Shown one piece after another: positions 61,972 through 64,000 of a DNA stretch of 64,000 bases. The stretch lies in NCBI GenBank assembly GCA_965220235.1, contig OZ244815.1, positions 930,001 to 994,000 on the forward strand, written 5' to 3'. Positions within the stretch are counted from its first letter, which is position 1, and each line of letters begins with the position of its first letter. The stretch comes from Bin55 sp965220235. Lineage in GTDB: Bacteria > Pseudomonadota > Gammaproteobacteria > Pseudomonadales > Azotimanducaceae. The notes beneath the pieces are model-generated. The model had not been told where the DNA came from and made no database searches. It was given only the letters and a program-made list of their open reading frames with translations. The translations under genes and the position numbers were made by a program.

Positions 61972-63111
61972 TCAAGCCGCAAGAACGCGCTCCATGATTC
62001 GTTGGTAAACACGAGCGAGCGGTTCTAGAGCATCAACCGCGATCCGTTCGTTGATCTTGTGGATCGTGGCGTTTACTGGTCCAACCTCAACGGTCTCAAC
62101 ACCTGTCGGTACGATGAAACGTGCATCGGACGTGCCACCTGCGGTCGACTTTTCGGTATCAAGTCCGGTGATCTCATTGATCGTTTCGACAACAATGTCA
62201 GTCAACGCACCTTGTTTTGAGAGGAAAGGGAAGCCTGACGTATGCCAAGCGATCTCTGAAGTCACACCTGAATCAATTCCGTCGACAGCTTCCTCTACTG
62301 CGCGCTTCAAAGACGCTTCGGTCTGTTCAGTACAGTATCTGAAGTTAAACGCCACTTCGACTTTATCAGGTATTACGTTGACGGCACCCGTTCCGCCGTT
62401 TAGGTTCGAGATCTGAAAAGATGTAGGACGAAAGAACTCGTTGCCCTCGTCCCAAACCCGTCGCGTAAGCGGCGTGAGGCAACGAATTACCTCGTGCAGC
62501 GAGTTTGGCGTGTCGTCAGGGTATGCGACGTGACCCAGTGGTCCGCTCAGCGTCAGCGTGCCGTTCAATGAACCTCGACGTCCTACGCGGATCGCATCGC
62601 CGAACTGAGCGCTGGACGACGGTTCTCCTACAACGCAGTAGTCAATCGAATGATCACGCGCTTTGAGGTTTTCTATCACACGCTTCGTGCCATTAATAGC
62701 AACATCTTCTTCGTCGCTCGTGATCAACAAAGCTAGCGAGCCAGCGTGGAAAGGATGTTGAGCAACGAATTGCTCCGCAGCCACAACCATCGCCGCGATG
62801 CTGCTTTTCATATCGGCGGCGCCTCGTCCGTAGAGATAACCGTCGCGCAAAGACGGTTCAAACGGATCGCTGTTCCAGGATTCAAGCGAACCAACGGGTA
62901 CGACGTCTGTATGTCCAGCGAATACCAAACAAGGCCTCGCTTCGCCGCGCCACGCCCAGAGATTGCTTACGTCCTCAAATGGCATTTGCTCGATGGTAAA
63001 GCCGATCGCCTCTAATCGCGTTGCGATGAGTTCCTGACAACCCTCATCGTTTGGAGAAATCGAAGGACGTGAAATCAACTCCCGCGTAAGATCGAGTACG
63101 TTTGTGTTCAT
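61972..63111 (-). CDS. dapE: Succinyl-diaminopimelate desuccinylase
   Basis: The 379-residue zinc hydrolase removes the succinyl group from N-succinyl-LL-2,6-diaminopimelate, a step in lysine and peptidoglycan synthesis. Metal and active-site segments are FAGHTDVVPVG, YGRGAADMKSS, LITSDEED and the terminal NATIHKINE. ATG at 63111 overlaps the end of the aminotransferase gene by four bases, so the two DAP-pathway genes form an operon. Confidence 0.96.
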   Translation of the reverse strand: MNTNVLDLTRELISRPSISPNDEGCQELIATRLEAIGFTIEQMPFEDVSNLWAWRGEARPCLVFAGHTDVVPVGSLESWNSDPFEPSLRDGYLYGRGAADMKSSIAAMVVAAEQFVAQHPFHAGSLALLITSDEEDVAINGTKRVIENLKARDHSIDYCVVGEPSSSAQFGDAIRVGRRGSLNGTLTLSGPLGHVAYPDDTPNSLHEVIRCLTPLTRRVWDEGNEFFRPTSFQISNLNGGTGAVNVIPDKVEVAFNFRYCTEQTEASLKRAVEEAVDGIDSGVTSEIAWHTSGFPFLSKQGALTDIVVETINEITGLDTEKSTAGGTSDARFIVPTGVETVEVGPVNATIHKINERIAVDALEPLARVYQRIMERVLAA

Positions 63112-64000
63112 CTACGTATCTCGTCAGCGGCACGGCAAAGACGTCGAACGGCGTCGACGCAATCGTCGAACGGCGCGACCAAGGCAACGCGAATGTGGTT
63201 CGCGCCTGGATTCTTGTCTCCGACCGAGCGGCCGAGATATTTCCCAGGCAAAACCGTTATGTTCTCCCGGCGGAATAACTCAGTGGCGAACAACTCATCG
63301 TCGATACCGACATCAGGCCAATAGTAGAAGGCGCCGTTGGGTGGTTGTACACCAAACGTCCGGGACATTAATGTTTGCGTCGCTTCAAATTTGCGTCGGT
63401 ATGCAGCGCGATTTTCGATGACGTGTTCCTCGTCCAACCACGCGCGTTCACTTGTGTCTTGAACGTGAACGGGCATTGCGCAACCGTGATATGTGCGATA
63501 GTTGTAGTACTGTTCAATTACGAGTGGGTCACCCGCGACGAATCCTGAACGCAGTCCGGGGCAGTTCGAGCGCTTTGAAAGACTGTTGAACGCGACGCAC
63601 CGATTGAACTTCGGTATACCCATCGATGCGGCAACTTCGAGGAGTCCTACAGGTGCTTCGTTCTCCTTGAGATAGATTTCCGAATAGCACTCGTCAGAGG
63701 CTACGATGAAATCATGCTCTTGCGCTTTATCGATGACGTAAGAGTACAGTTCTCGATCAGCTACGTATCCTGTCGGATTTCCGGGTGAACAGACATATAG
63801 CAATTCAGTTCGCTGCCATACTTCAGTCGGTACCTCTTCAATCTCAGGTCTTTCTGTAGCTGGAACGTAGTACGGAGTCGAGCCACGTAGGAATGCAGAA
63901 CCTTCATAAATTTGATAGAACGGATTTGGTATCACCGTAGTCGAATTCGGGGCGCCGCTCAGAACAGCTTGACCGAGCGAAAACAGACCTTCTCTTGTTC
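63108..64000 (-). CDS. dapC: Succinyldiaminopimelate transaminase (5' partial)
   Basis: The gene runs off the right edge; the GTG at 63935 is internal because the frame continues (TREGLFSLGQAVLSG) to base 64000. About 296 residues are visible. They include PNPFYQIYEGSAF, YVCSPGNPTGYV, ASDECYSEIYL, the PLP-Lys region FNSLSKRSNCPGLRSGF and the substrate Arg region HIRVAL. It is a fold-type I aminotransferase. The close link to dapE and the motifs favour the DapC branch. Confidence 0.93.
   Translation of the reverse strand, partial: TREGLFSLGQAVLSGAPNSTTVIPNPFYQIYEGSAFLRGSTPYYVPATERPEIEEVPTEVWQRTELLYVCSPGNPTGYVADRELYSYVIDKAQEHDFIVASDECYSEIYLKENEAPVGLLEVAASMGIPKFNRCVAFNSLSKRSNCPGLRSGFVAGDPLVIEQYYNYRTYHGCAMPVHVQDTSERAWLDEEHVIENRAAYRRKFEATQTLMSRTFGVQPPNGAFYYWPDVGIDDELFATELFRRENITVLPGKYLGRSVGDKNPGANHIRVALVAPFDDCVDAVRRLCRAADEIRR

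Noticed and set aside
1..64000. tRNA, rRNA, CRISPR, insertion-sequence and prophage signatures
   Set aside because: Scanned by eye for T-loop motifs, repeat arrays and transposase or integrase motifs; none found. A dedicated program could still find a divergent one.

Overview
The window looks like chromosomal DNA of a free-living gammaproteobacterium, probably marine and uncultured; this is inferred, because no rRNA is present. The evidence is a divergent nadB / rpoE-rseA-rseC block, type II secretion genes gspN-gspC-gspD, plsB, rsmJ, tsaB, yajQ, an E. coli-type aceF, and lipid-catabolism and TonB-receptor genes typical of oligotrophic Gammaproteobacteria. GC is moderate and even. I found no tRNA, rRNA, insertion sequence, prophage or CRISPR array. 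Genes are packed tightly, and several convergent pairs overlap at their stop codons.

Layout. 1-3.7 kb: 3' part of aceF, a long terminator-like hairpin, then an enoyl-CoA hydratase-SDR pair. 3.7-8.7 kb: the most unusual block. It holds a glutamate-receptor-like K+ channel, a 52-residue membrane protein, a PspA-like coiled-coil protein, a DUF2491 (YjfK-like) protein and a secreted protein with a TAXI-type solute-binding domain, all on the minus strand. This resembles PspA/YjfJ-YjfK envelope-stress loci, but with ligand-gated-channel parts. 8.7-16 kb: cobalamin adenosyltransferase, an unknown protein, DUF488, an AmpG-like transporter, yajQ, a TonB-dependent receptor and an alkyltransferase-like (ATL) protein. 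16.1-18.3 kb: groES-groEL under a CIRCE operator, closed by a clear terminator. 18.4-21.5 kb: DUF899 protein, secreted metallo-beta-lactamase-fold hydrolase and an enolase-superfamily enzyme. 21.5-30.3 kb, minus strand: an RND efflux permease with its lipoprotein adaptor, then an ABC ATPase with a giant permease that carries M1-peptidase-like and golvesin-like modules.

30.7-38.6 kb: PhyH dioxygenase, luciferase-like oxidoreductase, a three-gene pterin/7-deazapurine group (PTPS/QueD-like, SDR, VUT transporter), class III CoA-transferase, VanY-like peptidase and nadB. 38.8-42.3 kb: rpoE, rseA and rseC with two sigma-E-type promoters and no rseB, then a second AmpG-like transporter. 43-50.4 kb: TonB receptor, Ldh-family dehydrogenase, adk, moeA, tsaB and rsmJ. 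50.3-56.2 kb: gspN-gspC-gspD-plsB. 56.3-64 kb: PhyH dioxygenase, DUF1537 kinase, VOC protein, MFS transporter, PqaA-like protein, dapE and partial dapC.

Two genes (the SDR at 34.6 kb and plsB at 52.7 kb) appear to begin with CTG codons that overlap the upstream TGA stop. In both cases the conserved N-terminus of the family is lost if the next standard start codon is used.
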